The position numbers and the translations under genes are program-made. From Mytilinidion resinicola (lineage: Eukaryota > Ascomycota > Dothideomycetes > Mytilinidiales > Mytilinidiaceae), in assembly GCF_010093595.1 (NCBI RefSeq), contig NW_022985439.1, positions 182,869 to 246,868 on the forward strand: a stretch of DNA of 64,000 nt, written 5' to 3'. Below the pieces are notes generated by a model. The model made no database searches. It was not told the DNA's origin and saw only the letters and a list, made by a program, of their open reading frames with translations. This document shows positions 31,716-43,706 of this stretch, piece after piece. The first letter of the stretch is position 1; every line of letters begins with the position of its first letter.

Positions 31716-33067
31716 CTAAAACACACCCCCCCTCTCCGCGAACCACCCCAGCATATCATCTCGCCCCAAAATCGTCACCAAAATCATCCTACCAAAAACA
31801 TCAATATCCTCCGGCCCCGCCCCCTCCAACACCTCGCTAAAATCCAGATCCGCCACCAAGAAATGCCGCTTCTCGTTCCACGCGCTCGCAAACTCAATCG
31901 TCGACCCCGCGTTCCACAGATGCGCGCTCGTCGTGATCTTGCTCGTGACGCATGCGTGGTCGAAGCAGTAAGAGCGCCCCTGGAGCAGGTGCAGCAGGAT
32001 CATGAACTGGCAGAGGATGAGGAGGGTGCGTTGGGAGGATTCGCGCAGGATGAAGGCGCGCCAGGCCTGCCGGGCGGTGGTGGCGGGGTAGAGGGAGATG
32101 AGGGTGGGGCTAGGGGGCGTTTCGGATGACTGGAGGGAGGCGTAGAGGGCGTAGATGGATTCTTCGAGGTGAGGGAAGGTGGGGCATACGTGCGCGTTTA
32201 GTTGCAGCTGTGGATGTGTTAGTTAAGGGGGAGGTGGAACGAGGGGAGGGGCACGTGCGTCACCGCTGAAGGCGTTTATGGCTTGGTATAGTATCAGTGC
32301 GTGTGCACGGGCGAGGATATCTAGGGGTGCGGTTGGGGGTGGACTGGAGGTGAGCTCTTTGACGCGGTCTATGACGTGGCGAGCGAAGAATGCTGAATTG
32401 GTCTCGTTTCGGGCAAGGTATAAGGCGCAAGTTGCGTGAGCTTCTGTTGGTATGTTAGATTGTCAATTTGTTGGAGTTTGGTTTCTTTTGGTGTACCTTG
32501 AAGTACTCGAGGCATGCAATCTTCATAAAGAAGCGGATGTGACCAGGGCGTTTGGTTCTCCAAGACCATCGTAGCAGGAGCCTGCTTCATCCGATCGATA
32601 GCATAGCTGATTCGCGCATAAGACGAAGGCGTGAGCTCCCATCTACACTCCCCAGCCTGTGGAACACGTATAGACCGTATGATCGTTTGCTGATTCTCCG
32701 GCATAGGCGATGTATTCCTGAGGTCGTGAAGAATGCCAATACTTTCAAGACCCGCATTCACATCAAGGTCCAAAAGGCACGTGTCTTGACGGCTCTGTAC
32801 AGATGTGTTTCGATGACCCTGAATCAAAGACATATCAAAAGGGGATGCCACATTATCTATGCTGCTATCCGGCATAGGCGAATTGTCTTCAGCGACAGGG
32901 ATCGCGTTGAACGCAGGTCGAGATGGGTAAGAACACGTAAAGTGCTGACGGGTGCAGCGGAGACAGCTGGGCTGCGTTAAGTCGCATCTCCGCTTGGACT
33001 TGACACATCGTGCGCAGGACTTTTGCCTTCCTGTCGGGTTTGTGCTTTGGTCTCTTTCAGGGGGCAT
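31716..33067 (-). CDS. Zn(II)2Cys6 transcription factor (second)
   Basis: Three exons on the minus strand (33067-32497, 32443-32264, 32161-31716) sum to a 398-aa frame. The zinc cluster is residues 18-45, spaced C-x2-C-x6-C-x6-C-x2-C-x6-C. It is followed by a short linker and a reduced regulatory region: CRWELTPSSYARISYAIDRM, LLYEDCMPRVLQ, HATCALYLARNETNSAFFAR, RAHALILYQAINAFSG and a C-terminal segment with SQRTLLILCQFMILLHLLQG. This is the layout of short fungal C6 regulators. The first intron is firm. The second acceptor (32162) was chosen because the nearer AG at 32208 gives a frameshift, so that border is tentative. The gene is divergent from a dehydrogenase gene 735 bp away, which it may control. 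Confidence 0.82.
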
Positions 33068-33802
33068 GGGGGTGAGGATAAGAAGGAATAAGTATGACTG
33101 TCCAGAGATAGAAAAAGCGATTACCAAAGAGAGGCGAAAAGAACAGAATGATTATGGCTTATTTGCTTCCTCGTCAGTATTGGACTCACAGTGTTTCGCG
33201 TCGTTAGAATTATCGTGAAGCTTGAGTTCGAGTTCGTTGCCCCTAGGCCGCTTCTCGTCCGTTCCGTGCGCGGATTCCCGCTGTGGCGCATTCGTCGTTT
33301 CGGCTCGGTCGACACTGCCCTAGAATAATGGGGGGTGTGGTTTAGAGGGTTAAGGTGCGGAGGACTCCCTTGCAAGTGGGGTATATATGTATTTGATAAT
33401 TACGGTTACCATATATAGGCGTTTGCTAGCTGAAAAAGTGAAAGGTCATAAAAATTGCTTATGGGCACGTGATGAAGGGGCCTTTTCGAGGAGCCCTGCC
33501 CCGAGGCTGTGGCTAGTAACTAGTTAAGCTGCGGAGAACCGCATCAGCCACAGCGGTGATCCGCAATTAGCCCCCAATATGCCGCAAGAACTTATAGCAT
33601 TTCAAGGTGTGGTGACAATCTATAAGACGACGGCTCTGCCGAAAATAAAGACAATCATCTCCCTCAGCTCATCCCCTTCACACTTAAAATCGCCTCCGAC
33701 CTTATTCGTCCTCTAAACACCATCCTATATCCAATCCCAGACACATCTTCAGAGTCTGCGACTTGCATCCCATACTTCCACAACATACACTGCCGCTTCA
33801 TC
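33068..33802. other. Divergent promoter region between regulator and dehydrogenase
   Basis: 0.73 kb. It contains a CACGTGATG word near 33465 and AGGGGCC- and CCCCTTT-like stress-element words near 33475 and 33540, all noted by eye only. The last 150 bp before 33803 are C- and A-rich and pyrimidine-biased, as in fungal leaders. Confidence 0.4.
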
Positions 33803-34780
33803 ATGGGCCTCTACCGCGCAGCCTACTCCCAGCTCTTCCCCCCTAAACCCACCTTCACCGAAAAGGACATCCCCGCCGGCAGCCAAGTCGGCAAAGTCTA
33901 CATCGTCACTGGCGCAAACCAGGGTATCGGCTTCGAGCTCATCAAGCTCCTATACCACTCCGGGGCGACCATCTACCTCGCCGGCCGCTCAACAGAGCGT
34001 CTCGACGAGGCGATCAAAACCATAACCTCAATTACACCAACTCCTCAAACACCCGCAGTACTCAAGCCCCTCTTCCTCGACCTCAACGACCTCGCAGCCG
34101 TAAAGGCATCCGCCGCCGCATTCGCGGCTCAGGAATCGAGGTTGGACATCGTATGGAACAACGCGGGCATTGGCGGCGCGCCGCTAGGCACAACGACGAA
34201 GCAGGGGATCGAGGGGCATATCGGGGTGAACTGCGTAGGACCGCTTCTCTTCACACAGCTCCTGCACCCACTCCTCCAGGCCGCTGCAAAATCTTCCTCG
34301 AAGGGCAGCGTGCGGATCGTCTGGACCAGTTCACCGATCGTCGATATGGGCGCGCCGAAGGGCGGAGTGGACTTTAAATCGATCGATTCCGGCAAAACTG
34401 CCAACTCGAACCGTGATTACTCCTGCTCGAAAGTCGGCAACTGGTTCCTCGCTGACGAAGGCGCGAAGAGGTGGGGCAAAGATGGGATCGTGAGTGTGGT
34501 GCAGAACCCTGGGAATCTGAACACGAGCGCGTATAGGTACCAGTCGGGGTTGATGATGTTTTTCGTGAGGCCGATACTGAGTGAACCCAAGTTTGGCGGG
34601 TATACGATGCTTTATTCGGGATTCACAGGGGATGTGGGACTGGAGAGTAATGGGGCGTATATTTGGCCGTTTGGGAGGAAAGTTCCGAATGTGAGGGCGG
34701 ATATTTACCAGGCGATTGAGGAGGGGAAGGCGAGGGAGTTCTGGGAATGGTGCGAGAAGAAATTTAAGGCGTATTTATGA
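33803..34780 (+). CDS. Short-chain dehydrogenase/reductase
   Basis: An intronless 325-aa NAD(P)-dependent oxidoreductase with a Rossmann fold. Visible motifs are the nucleotide-binding loop TGANQGIG (about residues 37-44), AGRSTERLDEA, the NNAGIGG motif, VNCVGPLLFTQLL, the Ser region RIVWTSSPIVDMG, and the catalytic YSCSK with Tyr and Lys. The C-terminus (PFGRKVP, EEGKAREFWEWCEKKF) is typical of the fungal retinol-dehydrogenase/WW-oxidoreductase-like group. The ATG at 33803 is the first in frame after a leader without upstream coding. The substrate is unknown. The divergent Zn2Cys6 gene suggests shared or direct regulation. Confidence 0.92.
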   Translation: MGLYRAAYSQLFPPKPTFTEKDIPAGSQVGKVYIVTGANQGIGFELIKLLYHSGATIYLAGRSTERLDEAIKTITSITPTPQTPAVLKPLFLDLNDLAAVKASAAAFAAQESRLDIVWNNAGIGGAPLGTTTKQGIEGHIGVNCVGPLLFTQLLHPLLQAAAKSSSKGSVRIVWTSSPIVDMGAPKGGVDFKSIDSGKTANSNRDYSCSKVGNWFLADEGAKRWGKDGIVSVVQNPGNLNTSAYRYQSGLMMFFVRPILSEPKFGGYTMLYSGFTGDVGLESNGAYIWPFGRKVPNVRADIYQAIEEGKAREFWEWCEKKFKAYL

Positions 34781-34988
34781 TGGTGAGAAGCGTCTGTTAG
34801 GGGATGACTAGTTGGTGAATAGGTAGTGAGCGGCGGCGTGTCCAAGTAATAGAAGTGAATTGTACCTTACGAGCTTTGAATCAATGTCGCCCACTCCAGA
34901 CATATTTACACCAACTAGTTACCAACTGCTCCATTGAAGACACCACCAACACCCACATCCCCAGCTCAATTTCAAGCCACCGCCCACC

Positions 34989-36125
34989 ATGGTCAGCAAA
35001 GACTTCCTTCACCTATCCAATACCACCCACGCTCGAGATTGGTGGAACGGTGAGGCGCACACTCGCGACCTGCAGCTCCAGCATCACAACGCCGTGACCC
35101 AAATCCACCACACCCGCCAAGGCTACTTCTTCACTATATGGCTGGACAGCTTTGTAGAGATACTTAGGCTGCTCCCTATGCGAGCCCATCGCAAGAAGTA
35201 CAACGACTTCCTTGCTCGACGCGTCCTCGAGGACTTCTTGCCACAGGAGCTGTGTGCTGATGTCGCGGACTTACTCAAGCCGGAGACAAAGTCGCCTTTT
35301 TAGAGCGCGAGAATAATGGGAGAGAGCCCTCGGAGTTCTATAAGCTCGTTGATGTATTACGAGATAGGCAGGGTAGGGGATCGTCCGAGTCATGGAAATT
35401 GTGGGAGGAGATTGAGGTAAGTTTGGTGTCCAGTCATTAAGTTATCTCTCTCCTACGAATGCCTCCCGATTGGAGTTTCTATTCTTTCATGACTTGTATA
35501 TTTCGGCCTTTCACTGACGAAAAAATTATAGGCTCGACTCGGCATTCGCTGTGCTGGTATCGGCAAGGAGATAGGGCCGCTATGTGATTGGTCCCACTGG
35601 GAAGAAATTGTCTTTATTGAGATATTGCTCCCCCGCAACGATCGCCCGGAACCAGTCTCCTGCGTTGGCCGGTTCAGTAAGGGTGAGCACTGGTACTGGT
35701 CATATGGTCTCCTGCCCACAGTTTTGGACCACGACATCATTCCGACTGAGAAATCCTGCGATTGCTCTCTGTGCAAAACTGAGACTGATGAGGAATGGAC
35801 TCGACAAGTGGACAACGCTGCCACACCAGAAGACCCTGGACTTGCCGTATTGCCATTCTCACAGCCTGAGACTATGGTACAACAACTCCACAAACCCCTC
35901 CGAAGTGTTGAAGATAGCAGTGCGGCCACGGGGAAGTTCAAGAAAATTCTTCCAAAACTGGAGGAGATTGGACTAGACCTGACGTACGACTATGTCGACA
36001 TTTTCAAGATGAAGGACTTGAATAAGTACAAACCGTGGATCATGGAGATCAGCGCAGTCTTCCAGCACGGTCCCACCGAAGAGATTGAGCGGATCAATAC
36101 GTATTCGGAGAAGATGAAAGCTTAA
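34989..36125 (+). pseudogene. Hypothetical gene with a probable one-base frameshift
   Basis: From ATG at 34989, a frame of about 100 codons (ARDWWNGEAHTRDL, then RVLEDFLPQELCADVADLLK) runs into a TAG near 35301. In the next frame the sense sequence continues directly as GDKVAFLERENNGREPSEFY, KLVDVLRDRQGRG and WKLWEEIE. It then splices over a 115-bp intron (35417-35531) into ARLGIRCAGIGKEIG and on to KKILPKLEEIGLDLTYDYVD, ending TAA at 36123. No intron fits at 35285-35300, so one base is missing there, either a real mutation or a sequence error. The product is about 340 aa, soluble, and of no family I recognise. A Cys-containing loop (CDCSLC) is present. Confidence 0.6.
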
Positions 36126-36254
36126 GTTGATGCAGACTCTCATTGGCATTGATCACCGGGGTTTTGTGCGGACCTAGAACAGTTCACTGAGCAAGCCAGA
36201 TCTAGTACTAAGCTACTCAAGAAGTCACTCGACGACGTACTAGGTATACATTAG

Positions 36255-39152
36255 TCATTCAAATTGATAAAACTGGTTGACTCCAGAGTTCTTACATTGC
36301 TTGCGATATTTTCTAGACATGATACCGCCCAATGAGCGTAGTCCGAAAGTAGAGCTCTCAACAACTTGCTCTTCATCCCAGTCCGGGTCTTCGATTGGTC
36401 TCAACTGATACTGCAACTTTCCTTCGTTTTCGTCATCTTGGTGTCGAGGAATGAGAATCGGTCTTCGGCAACGTTTTCGCCGAAGTATAAAACGTTGAAA
36501 GAACCATCTTAGTTCTTTCAGTCCATGCATAGCGTGATTTGCAAGTGATATATGGAATACATCGTCGAGTTGTTCGAGAGTGAGGCTTTTGGTTTCTGGT
36601 ACGAGCTTGACGATAGATTAGTACAAGTCTTTACATGTTGATAGGTAGGAATATCGGGTGTGACGAGAAGGAAAAACTGTTGGCGAAAGATATGATTGAG
36701 AAAAGACTTACAAACAATATCATCCACCAGCCCATGATGCACCAAGCCGCATACCATGCAAAAGCTCCACTTGGATGGAATGCGGTCTCGAAGCTAGGCC
36801 AGGTGATGCTAAGAAGAAAATTGAAAAACCAGTTCACAGAAGTTACTATACCCATACCTATCAGGGTCTGTTAGTGAGAAGATCTTGAATTTTTAAACGT
36901 GTTTGGCATACCAAAGTCGCGGTTGTATAATGGCATGCTCTCAGCGGAGTAAACCTTGATCTTGTCAACGAAATAACACTTGCTTGTGAGACAGTTGCGG
37001 GAATCATACAAACGGGACAGGACCCTCCCCGGGAGAGTACGCCACCGAGAAAAGATACATCCCGGTTATTGTCAAGACGGTCTGAGCAGTGCCTTTTTTG
37101 AACAGAAACCCGACGGCGATAAATACCTGAAACAGTGCCATGAAAGGAAACGTGGCGAGCAAAAGGCTCCTTCGTCCAAAACTGTCAATAGTCCACACAG
37201 CCGGTATTGCAAAGATGAAGTTTATGATCCCGAAACCCATAGATGCCTAACTGATGGTCAGTGCTCCCTGAAATTGTCTGATTGTGGAGAAAGACTGACC
37301 AAGAGGGCATTTTGAGAGCTAAAGCCTGCAGATAGAAGCACGGAGCTGGAATAATATGCCATTACATTGACACCGCATTGCTGGAATCTGTCAGCTCCCT
37401 TTATATTTGAAGTAGCTGAGGGCAAGCCTGTCAATTGGAAGGCAAGTTTCTGACGTACCTGTTGAAGAAACATCGTAATCACACTGGCTATCAGTGCTCT
37501 CCTATTTCTGCTGATGGTAAAAAGTTCGCGAAACGGACTCCTTCGTTTCCCTGCCCTCGATTTGTTCGTAATGTCTGCTTGGCGAAGGAGAAGATGATGG
37601 ATGGCGAAGAGATCCCTTGCAGCTTGCAATTTGGTGTGTCGAAGTTTGCATAATGCAAGGAAGGCTTCCTCGTACTTTTCAGTGTTTCCATTATGTGCCT
37701 TTTGGATAAGCCATCGAGGAGACTCTGGGACAGTGTAGATATACTGTGCAACTAGCAGAGGCAGTATCATCTGTGGAAGTCAGTGGAGATCGGTCAGTTA
37801 TCTAACTTCACAAGCGGAGTGAGTCAGCTTACTGGACTGGAAAGCATCATTCTCCAGGAGAGACTCTGTGTTGTAAAGATACTATCAGTATAGATAGATG
37901 AGGCAATGATTATACCGCGAAACCTTTCGCGGTAGTACCTCACACGGAAGGGGCCGAAAGAGTAAGGGTTTTTGGACAAATATCGGAGGTACACTCACGC
38001 ATCGCGCACTCAATAATGCCTGCTGCGTATCCGCCAGCGAGGTGGAAGCCCGAAGATATGCGAAAGAGCAAGACTCGTTGTTTGAGTCCCCTACGTATTG
38101 AAAGGCGACACCAGCAGCATATCCGCACATGAGGCCTTTTCGCTCGGGTATCAGCATTCATGCGGACTCATGAAAATGGCACTCACCAAACGCAGTCCAC
38201 ATTTGCCACATCATCACTAAAGCCCCTCTGATATTTGCGGGCGCGCACTCAGCCGCATATATGGGAATGGTGGCACTGTGACTGTTATTTCCGTGCTTCT
38301 AAAGAAAACTAGGCAGGGCCCACGGGACTTCAAACCTTTTCGGGCCAATTGCTAGCCCTAATAGAAGTCTTGCAACAAATAATTGCTGCCAGGTCTGAGG
38401 GAATGCCTGTCCCAGACAAGCAATGACTGATATGAAGCAGGCTAACGCAATGACACCTCTCCTGGCAAGAAAGCGGTTCAATGGATAATTGAGCCTGAAT
38501 AACGTTAGCATATGTTCAAAGGTTTTGAGGCAGTGGGATTTTTGCTGGGGTTGGCATGTTTTTGACTTTTGGGCACGTCGCAAGACTCAATGATAGAACG
38601 CCTAGAGCATATGTAGAGGGGATGACCAGCTCTGTAGCCTCAGCTGCTTCAGATGATCCACGTATAAACTCACCAACATGAGAGAGTACAGCAAAGATAG
38701 GGTGCACTATTCGTTAAACCTCTGTAGCCATTGTGTGACGGACCGTCGATCCCGAATGCATACTGATACTGGATCTGGGCTCCATTCACGGCTGTCTCAT
38801 CCCAGCCTTGGACTGCAGCACCAAGCGAGCACAGTAGGACGACTGCCCACAGCCTGAAAGGCTGCTTGAACTTGTCAACTCGCCTCGTACTCTGTTCGAG
38901 ATCTAATCGGGCTCTTTCATCTGGCGTCAAAGTCAATCCATCGTGGCGAGGCTTCTCTTTGGGGAATGCATTGCGGTCTTGAGCGAGAAAACAACCTCGG
39001 CGAATGTGGCTAGAGTAGTCGGTTAACCCAGATAGCTTGATGAATTCGTTGGCTTCTAGGTTCATTTTATTTTGATCCCATCCAAAGAACGGTACGGACA
39101 TGTACCGGTCGGCAGGGCCGTCCTTCGAGTTGGCAACTTTAGGCTCGGCCAT
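36255..39152 (-). CDS. MFS sugar-porter family transporter
   Basis: A multi-exon minus-strand gene for a 12-TM plasma-membrane transporter. The N-terminal cytosolic extension (about 100 aa) precedes [20 protein letters not shown] (TM1). Further landmarks are [13 protein letters not shown] across a splice, [23 protein letters not shown] across a 52-bp intron, [30 protein letters not shown] (the PESPR loop), MFLQQ spliced to [51 protein letters not shown] and the final [12 protein letters not shown]. The sugar-porter signatures are all present and no premature stop was found, although I could not fix every intron border (about eight to nine introns). The long C-terminal tail (about 100 aa) is Arg-rich. 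The likely substrate is a sugar or polyol. Confidence 0.85.
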
Positions 39153-39704
39153 AATGTAGCAAGCAAACAGATAGAAGCACACAGAAATATCTCATGTGCG
39201 AGACAGGGCCGATCGATGACTTGATATTCAGCCAGACGAGGTGAGTAAGTCCTGCAAGCGACGTAGGAGGCTTAGAAGGCGGGAGAGCATACTACAGCCG
39301 TTGACGTACGAGATGCAATAGGCAAATCGTATTACTCCAATTGAAGGCCATCTGTAGAAACCGGTGAGGCGGTGCAAGCTATGAGGGAGACCCGCGGAGC
39401 AAAAGAAGGCTTCCAGGCAGAAACGGCCCCCGCACTTCGCAGAACGAGCGGTCCGCAGTGCAGTAGCGTTGCGTAGGAGGCAGAAAGATCGGCGTGGTAG
39501 GGGGCGCTCAGTCGCATGAAGGCTGCTTGTGCCTTCGAGGAGCATATGGCCCTACATCATCGCGCGTTCGTGGAGCTGCGTGAACTTTCTCGAGCAGGCA
39601 GAACAGATAGATGCCCCGTTGCTGGTGTGCAAAACTCAAACTCCCATTAAAAGCCTTCTCCTGATCCGGGTTTGATGGAAATCTGAGGTGGAGGAGGATC
39701 CGTG
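39153..39704. other. Divergent intergenic region (transporter and kinase)
   Basis: 0.55 kb. No gene is recognised; the frames on the minus strand have no coding character. Confidence 0.4.
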
Positions 39705-42700
39705 ATGGCGGCGAGTAGTTCTAGTGGCGCAGCAAACATCGCGCCGAGCGGCCTTGACGAACTCATCGTGCCAGAACAAACCATCGACGACGCTGGCTTT
39801 GACAAAATCAACAACCTTCTCCATGCCTGTCCACAGCTATCGAAATGGCACGGCCGCCCGCGGACCTTCTCGCTGCTGCGAATGGCGGGATGCGCTGATG
39901 ACAACGAGATTGCGGCCGCCTTCATCTCACAAGGCATCAATGACCGATGCATCCCATTCTCCCCGAAATACCTTCCTGCAGCCATCAGTTCAGACCCAGA
40001 ACTGCTTGACCGCGTGCTGAAGTACCAGCCTTTTGTTCTCACGAGACTTGGGACTGCTGATTCTTTCCACGGCTCCAGCTTTGTGCTCGAAGAAAGCACC
40101 GGCCGCCATAGGTAGGTACGCCTATCAAAGCCAAACGTCAAGAGCTTATTAAGTAAGATAGGTACATTGAGGATGGCCAGCTCTTCTTCGACCAACTGAA
40201 ACTCCTTGGAAATGGTGCTAGCGCTCAGGTTCATCGTGTTGAGCACAAAGACTCCAAAGTCCACTTTGCTAGAAAGAGTATCGAAAGAGGAGGTAGTTTG
40301 AAAAAGCAACAATCGCAGCTCCAAGAGTTCGAGCAAGAGTTGAATACACTTCGGAAACTGCATCATCGACATCTTGTACGCTGCTACGGTAGCTATACAG
40401 ATAAGACTAGCTTTGCTCTGCTGATATGGCCTATTGCGGATCATGATGCTCATAAGCCGTTACATGAGCAGATTCCAGCCCAGCTCACAATCACAGACCG
40501 GGACAACCTACGGCGCGCTTTTGGATGTCTTACGAGCGGAGTGGTGTACGTACACAAGAACCTAATTCGTCACAAAGACATCAAACCGGGCAACATCCTT
40601 GTCAGCAACAATTCCGTGTATCTGTGCGACTTCGGCGTGTCTATGGCTTGGTCCACGCAGGAACGTAGCACGACCGAGGACAAAGTGTTTAAACACACGG
40701 AGAAGTACAGTCCTCGCGAAGTTGCCGATGCAGAGCCAAGAAATACCGCGGCTGACATCTGGTCTCTTGGATGCGTATTCTTGGAGATGATTACCGTTAT
40801 CAAAGGTGTCTCTGTGAAAGAAATGGAGGCGTTCCTTCTCCAACGCTGTGACCACTTCAAGGCTTACTGGCATGCGACAGACGAAATACCCGCTTGGTTA
40901 GACTATTTGAAGACTGTGACTGGCACTTTTTCCGACCACGATGAAAATGACGATGCGCCTCTGGAGTGGGTGAGACTGATGGTGAGTTAAATCCAAATGC
41001 ACTCGGGATCGTGGGGAGTCTACGGAACTACCGCTCTTTAGCTCCATGAGCCCATACCATCATCGCGATGCATTGAACTGCAAATCTGATGATCTTCTTT
41101 AGCTCCTAGATGACCCAAAGAAACGCATCAAAGCCGAGAAGCTTCTCCGACGCATCTCGGATGCATCTGCAGGATTGCGAGAGCCTACTCGTTACATTGG
41201 CGATCGATGCAAAACCGAACTAGAGACGGGAGAGGACGTGACCTCTAAACCCGAAGCTGATCAACCTGTCGAGGAGGCGAGACCAAATGCACAGCCCCAA
41301 GAACCTATCAACTTGACCATCAAAGGGGTATGCTTTTGTTCAAATACAGCTTGCTATGTCTCTAATCGGTAGTTAGATACCGCGTCCACCAGCCCCTTTA
41401 TCGACCTCCCGTAGCCGGCATAGAAGCCGAAGCCCACTGCAGATTGAATATCGACCCGAAGACTTGCGGCATGCTCCCTCGCATGGTGCCCAGGACCAAT
41501 CGCCGACCCTACAATCGGACCATCAAGTCTACCCAGATACCCGCAAGGATAGTCAGAGCGAAAGTGTTGTATCGTATCACGTCAACTGCAGCGCGGAAAA
41601 CAGCAAGGCCTTGTCTACACCGGGCAATCTGGACAAGGCCGAGACATCCTCTGAAAATCCACATGAAGGCGAATCGTGTGTATTTACCGCCGAACACTCC
41701 ACTTTCAAAGTCGTCACAAAAGGCCAATCAATCTCCACTCAACGTGTGCGAAGCGAAAATAGTAAGCTAGTAGAGCTTTATCACACTAGCCCAGAGAACT
41801 TCTGGGAAACTACAAGAAGACTGATCGTAACGGAGCCGGATACAGATGCTCATCATTGCCGTCAAAGCTCATTCTGGCTTCCTTTAGCTGATATCCGCTT
41901 CCTCGACGAGCAAGACCGCATCACACTTTGCTGGTCTGATTGCAACTGGGTCCAAAGGAAAAACGGCGGCGATTGGGGTGATGCCTACGATCGAAGCTAT
42001 GACCCTACACAGGTCAACAACGAGATAGCAGTTCGATTTAAAAATTCCGCTGATGCGAAGGCCTTTGTCGATTGCTTCAAAACCCTCGTAGAGGATCACC
42101 ACGTACGGTCTCGCGGATCTCCCCTGGTGCTTTCGCCGTCGCAGCACGCGCTCATCTACGATATATACACTCGGAATGGGCGCACGGTGGAATACCGGGC
42201 TGTCCTTGCCGTCACGCAGTCTTCAACGGGCCTTTGCTCAACGAAAATCTACCTTGCGTGGCGAGATCTCGATCTACAATTATGCTCAGAGCCTGGGTCC
42301 AGTCAACAACCTTCAAACCACACCTCAATTCTTCTCTCAGAGCTCCGCTCTCCATTCTACAAATCGGACACACTCGGCCGCCGCGTCAAGGAAGAAGATC
42401 TCCCCGAAGGTTCTTGCAACAAGTGCATCCTTCGAGAGTCTGTTGCGCAGCTTGACTTTACGCCAGAAACGTCGCATACAGCCTCCGCATCAATGATTAC
42501 GTTTCTGACTGTACTCACGGGCTGGAGGCTCTTGTCCATCTCATCTACTTTTAACTTGAAGCTCAAAAAGCACGGTCGGATGAAGCGATACGGCATCGCT
42601 GACGTGCTGGTTTGGGTGAAGACGGGTGATGAGCAGGTCTTCGGGAAGATTACGATTCGGCTCAGAGATGAGAGGCGGAGACACTGGCTTACAGGCTCAC

Positions 42701-43166
42701 GTACGTACGCCACCCGTATGCTAGGAAATCGAATCACTAACGTGAATGAATGCTGGCCTGCAGTACCCCAAAACTGCACCACTAGCCACCCATCAACGAG
42801 AAGCCTCCTCGCCACCATCACCGCTAAGAGTCGCGGCGATCTCCTCGATATCAGCGAGATGGCTGCTACAGACCCCGTACCTGTCAATAAATCAACCCGG
42901 CAGCGCGGCCATGGGAAATCGTCCAGCCTCATGTCTGGGAATTCGTCAAGTCTTATGTCTGGAAGAAACTCTAAGCTCCTCAAATTGCGCTTTCCATCAA
43001 GTGCAGGTCAGTTACAAGCCTTTCCTTTCCTTCTTTTCTTTGAAGATGAAGCGCTTACGATTAAATCCACACAGAACGAGACACCATCTCCGACTCTATC
43101 CAATCCTACCTAGACGAACGTAAGGAGATGCAAGCAACCGCGGGTCTCCGTCCACCTTTGGATTAG
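39705..43166 (+). CDS. Serine/threonine protein kinase with long C-terminal extension
   Basis: Five exons (39705-40111, 40162-40981, 41103-41327, 41377-43006, 43075-43166) sum to 1057 codons without a break. Residues 1-140 are a helical N-terminal region. The kinase domain spans about 143-400. It has a glycine loop LGNGASAQV, FARKSI with the probable ATP-binding Lys, a catalytic loop HKDIKPGNIL (HKD instead of HRD, with the Asp kept), DFG in LCDFGVSMAW, an APE-like region KYSPREVADAEP and ADIWSLGCVFLEMI. A Ser/Arg stretch (STSRSRHRSRSP) links it to a 600-residue C-terminal part. That part includes LPLADIRFLDEQDRITLCWS and VRFKNSADAKAFVDCFKTLV, reminiscent of a PH-like fold (inference). It is probably an active kinase; the pathway is unknown. 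Confidence 0.88.
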
Positions 43167-43706
43167 GAATCTAGTGAGGCTTGAGAACGGCATGCAATCA
43201 AATAACAACTCTGAACACTGAAGGTGGACCTTTGTATTATTAGTCATGCGTCACAATCGAGTGCAAATCCATGAAGACGAGATTAATTGTGCAAAGATCA
43301 TATTAACATTTCAGCGTGCCATCATATCTACATCCATTAATCCGATCCAGTCCGATTACGATATCGCCGTTCCCCTTTCCAACAAATGTAGGCTGTGAGC
43401 CCAAACCCTCTTGTAAAAAATGCCGTCCGCTATGCAAATATGCAGCCCAATGAATATGAATATGATAATGATATAGCCAAGCTTCCCACATGACCGGCCG
43501 TGAGAGACGTTGTATGCGTGAGAAAACGAAAGGATATAGTGGTCGCTAGAACGCAGCAGGAACGAAAGTTTCGCTAAAGCCCGATTAAAACAAAAAATCA
43601 TAAAACCCGATATGCAAATGGTGGTGAGTCCCGCTCGAGAAGCGAAACATCATTACTTCTTCTTCTTCTTCCTTCATTAAGGGGAGGTAGGTGGTGAGCA
43701 TCATCA
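43167..43706. other. 3' ends of convergent genes
   Basis: 0.54 kb between two convergent stops. A CTT microsatellite lies at about 43654-43670. No gene is seen. Confidence 0.4.

Noticed and set aside
32165..32263. Frameshift in the second Zn2Cys6 gene at the CACAG acceptor near 32208
   Set aside because: Using the AG at 32162 instead restores a continuous 398-codon frame, so a lesion is not required.
22565..43166. Secondary-metabolite cluster built from the P450, SDR, MFS and two C6 regulators
   Set aside because: No backbone synthase (PKS, NRPS, terpene cyclase or DMATS) is seen, and the genes are separated by relics and unrelated genes.
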